Shown piece by piece: positions 48,125-49,365 of a DNA stretch of 49,365 nucleotides. How positions within the stretch are numbered: position 1 is the stretch's first letter; every line of letters begins with the position of its first letter. The stretch is from the IMG/VR virus record IMGVR_UViG_3300037091_000039, positions 1-49,365 of that record; one strand, given 5' to 3'. This stretch comes from a virus. Under the pieces are notes generated by a model, which did not search any database, was not told the origin of the DNA, and saw only the letters and a list, made by a program, of their open reading frames with translations. Made by a program: the position numbers and the translations under genes.

Positions 48125-48340
48125 TCATTCAACAATTTCCAATTTAACTATTGTAATCTGTATAGACGGCGTATCCGTCATCTTATCTCGCTCTACCAAT
48201 AACTGGCGAAACTTCTCAATTCGAGCATGCGCCTTTTCAACACTGGTAAAGGCTGTTGTAGAATTTATGACACGATGCGAGTCCGTCATATAATCCGAAC
48301 CTTCCGCACGCAAGTAATAAACGTAATCTAAAATTTTCAT
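48125..48340 (-). CDS. Small hypothetical protein
   Basis: 71 residues with a GAGGAAAA site. MKILDYVYYLRAEGSDYMTD then VEKAHARIEKFRQLLVERDK, mixed beta-alpha. Its ribosome site lies in the leader copied from the agagccgattttt motif that also recurs near the right edge. Confidence 0.65.
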   Translation of the reverse strand: MKILDYVYYLRAEGSDYMTDSHRVINSTTAFTSVEKAHARIEKFRQLLVERDKMTDTPSIQITIVKLEIVE

Positions 48341-48361
48341 AGAGCCGATTTTTCCTCTTGT

Positions 48362-48415
48362 TTAAACTTTATTTAGTCTGGCAAACTTTCCTTGAGTGAG
48401 TTTAATTTTCTTCAT
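48362..48415 (-). pseudogene. 17-codon scar of an HNH-AP2 gene
   Basis: It reads MKKIKLTQGKFARLNKV then a stop. The first 12 residues are the exact start of the HNH-AP2 family (MKKIKLTQGKFA) and the last five are the family end (FARLN-type). All the HNH and AP2 core in between is missing. The repeated GKFA-coding sequence at both ends of family genes is the expected recombination site. The ATG overlaps the end of the gene at 48402 as the other copies overlap theirs. Confidence 0.85.
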
Positions 48416-48662
48416 TTTCCAACTCTACTTCGGATACCCAGTCACCCCATGATCCCGTAAAATAATCGTGGCCCTCCTGGATGACAGTACAATCGTATGT
48501 ATCACCCAAATTGATATATACAATTTCCCGATCTTCAATGCTTATATGCTCGATACCAAATGTGATAAATCCGTGGCGTTTCAAATACTGATTGGCGAAT
48601 CTCAAACCGTGGCCATTCTCGGCACACTCACAAGCACGTTGCAGTACAATAAGAGGTATCAT
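48402..48662 (-). CDS. Small hypothetical protein
   Basis: 86 residues. MIPLIVLQRACECAENGHGL then HDYFTGSWGDWVSEVELENE. Its last bases overlap the start of the HNH scar by 14, which marks the former insertion point. Unknown function. Confidence 0.65.
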   Translation of the reverse strand: MIPLIVLQRACECAENGHGLRFANQYLKRHGFITFGIEHISIEDREIVYINLGDTYDCTVIQEGHDYFTGSWGDWVSEVELENEEN

Positions 48663-48663
48663 T

Positions 48664-48912
48664 TTAATCTCCCTCAGTGTCGATATGTAAATATCGCAAT
48701 GAATCCATCGGTAAAATTTCCGTGGATATTTCTACATCAAGATAATCGTCAAGTCCCTCATAATCCGCAAGAGTCTGCAATGCCTGTTTAATGGCACCAA
48801 TACTATAAGGGTTATTATGCTGGTATCTTGCACCACTGGTACAAAATACAGTCAACACTCGAAGACTATTGACTAGGTGCGCTTTGGCGTGTTTTCTTTT
48901 TTCTAAGTCCAT
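48664..48912 (-). CDS. Small hypothetical protein
   Basis: 82 residues, one base before the next gene. Basic helical start (MDLEKRKHAKAHLVNSLRVL) then LQTLADYEGLDDYLDVEIST. Unknown function. Confidence 0.65.
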   Translation of the reverse strand: MDLEKRKHAKAHLVNSLRVLTVFCTSGARYQHNNPYSIGAIKQALQTLADYEGLDDYLDVEISTEILPMDSLRYLHIDTEGD

Positions 48913-48913
48913 A

Positions 48914-49114
48914 CTACACCGTTAGTTGTTGGTGGCCTTGACGAAAGTATTCGCTTGCTCCGTTGTCCGTTTTTATACAAATCGTTCTCTGAGGCACATA
49001 CAACGAATAGAGCATTGCCAAGATATTGGCATCACTATAAATCGAAGCATCCAAGTCCTCTATAAATTCAGTCAGAGCATCTTTAGCCCGTTGGTCTGTT
49101 ATTTCTAAAAGCAT
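48914..49114 (-). CDS. Small acidic protein, first gene of the right arm
   Basis: I chose the ATG at 49114, 23 bases after the -10 box of a strong promoter; longer in-frame reads would run through the promoter. 66 residues: MLLEITDQRAKDALTEFIED then YSDANILAMLYSLYVP, helical and acidic. Likely among the first proteins made on infection. Confidence 0.7.
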   Translation of the reverse strand: MLLEITDQRAKDALTEFIEDLDASIYSDANILAMLYSLYVPQRTICIKTDNGASEYFRQGHQQLTV

Positions 49115-49136
49115 GATTGTCCTTCTTTCTATTTTA

Positions 49137-49164
49137 AGTATACCACATAAAAACGGTTTGTCAA
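49137..49164 (-). promoter_or_regulatory. Right-edge sigma-70-type promoter
   Basis: TTGACA (49164-49159) and TATACT (49142-49137) with a 16-bp spacer, perfect -35 match. It would feed the whole leftward array. The three 35-bp iterons lie directly upstream of it. Confidence 0.88.
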
Positions 49165-49185
49165 ATAATTTTCCGGTTAATCCTA

Positions 49186-49286
49186 ATTTTTTCAAGAGCC
49201 GAAAATTGCCATGTTATCATATTTTTTCAAGAGCCGAAAATTGCCATGTTACTAAAATTCACCATAGCCGATTTTTCTCCATGTTA
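49186..49286. repeat. Three 35-bp iterons
   Basis: Copies end in ccatgtta at 49216, 49251 and 49286, exactly 35 bp apart. The first two share 31 identical bases (a 5' attttttcaagagccg part and a 3' aaaattgccatgtta part). The third is degenerate but keeps agccga-like and ccatgtta parts. The array lies upstream of the 49164 promoter; it could bind a repressor, an activator or a replication initiator. Confidence 0.8.
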
Positions 49287-49287
49287 T

Positions 49288-49365
<78 letters not shown>

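Overview
The window is most likely part of a double-stranded DNA bacteriophage (or prophage) genome with tailed-phage architecture. It is AT-leaning and very densely packed: most neighbouring genes overlap by ATGA, TAATG or GTGA junctions. It carries tail genes, a complete phage-type replication module, a tyrosine integrase, two sigma-factor-like proteins and many small orphan genes. No terminase large subunit, portal or capsid gene is visible and the first gene is cut by the left edge, so this looks like part of a larger genome. Several promoters have TTGACA/TATACT-type boxes and many genes have GGAGG/GAGG ribosome sites, which fits a host with ordinary sigma-70 promoters and Shine-Dalgarno initiation. 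The sequence does not identify the host.

Layout. (1) 1-7804, + strand: late/tail genes: collagen-like fibres, a fibre or carbohydrate-contacting protein, a frameshifted small tail protein, a 1009-residue tail hub-like protein and Cys-rich accessories. (2) 12420-7887, - strand: primase-helicase, a dATP/dGTP diphosphohydrolase-like protein, a small membrane protein, an HNH endonuclease and a DnaQ-like exonuclease. (3) 12421-12567: divergent control region with a 100-bp dyad, a candidate origin. (4) 12568-40931, + strand: one very long gene train. It holds the SNF2-like helicase, family A DNA polymerase, VRR-NUC and PD-(D/E)XK nucleases, DNA ligase, a sigma-70-like factor, DeoC, a deoxyribosyltransferase-like protein, MazG, a DNA methyltransferase, a ClpP-like protease, a phage bS21 ribosomal protein and a run of exported or membrane-anchored enzymes. 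(5) 49114-40928, - strand: many small, probably early genes, plus an RNA ligase, an ECF-like sigma factor and the integrase. They are fed by several near-identical promoters with a 16-bp spacer. The right edge has three 35-bp iterons followed by a pure GC hexamer tract.

How it could work (inference): host RNA polymerase reads the consensus promoters of the right arm and position 36630. The phage sigma factors may then act on a different 40-bp promoter-like element found twice, before the polymerase gene and before the ligase cluster. Replication would use the primase-helicase, polymerase, SNF2-like helicase, nucleases and ligase, with nucleotide salvage from DeoC, the deoxyribosyltransferase-like protein, MazG and the diphosphohydrolase.

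Most notable: six copies of an HNH-AP2 endonuclease placed exactly in start/stop junctions; a seventh locus reduced to a 17-codon scar made by recombination between the two ends of such a gene; a 412-bp tandem duplication that makes an in-frame chimeric gene; a bS21 homologue; a 63-residue protein with 43 acidic residues; and a set of exported hydrolases and a thioredoxin rarely seen together in a phage.
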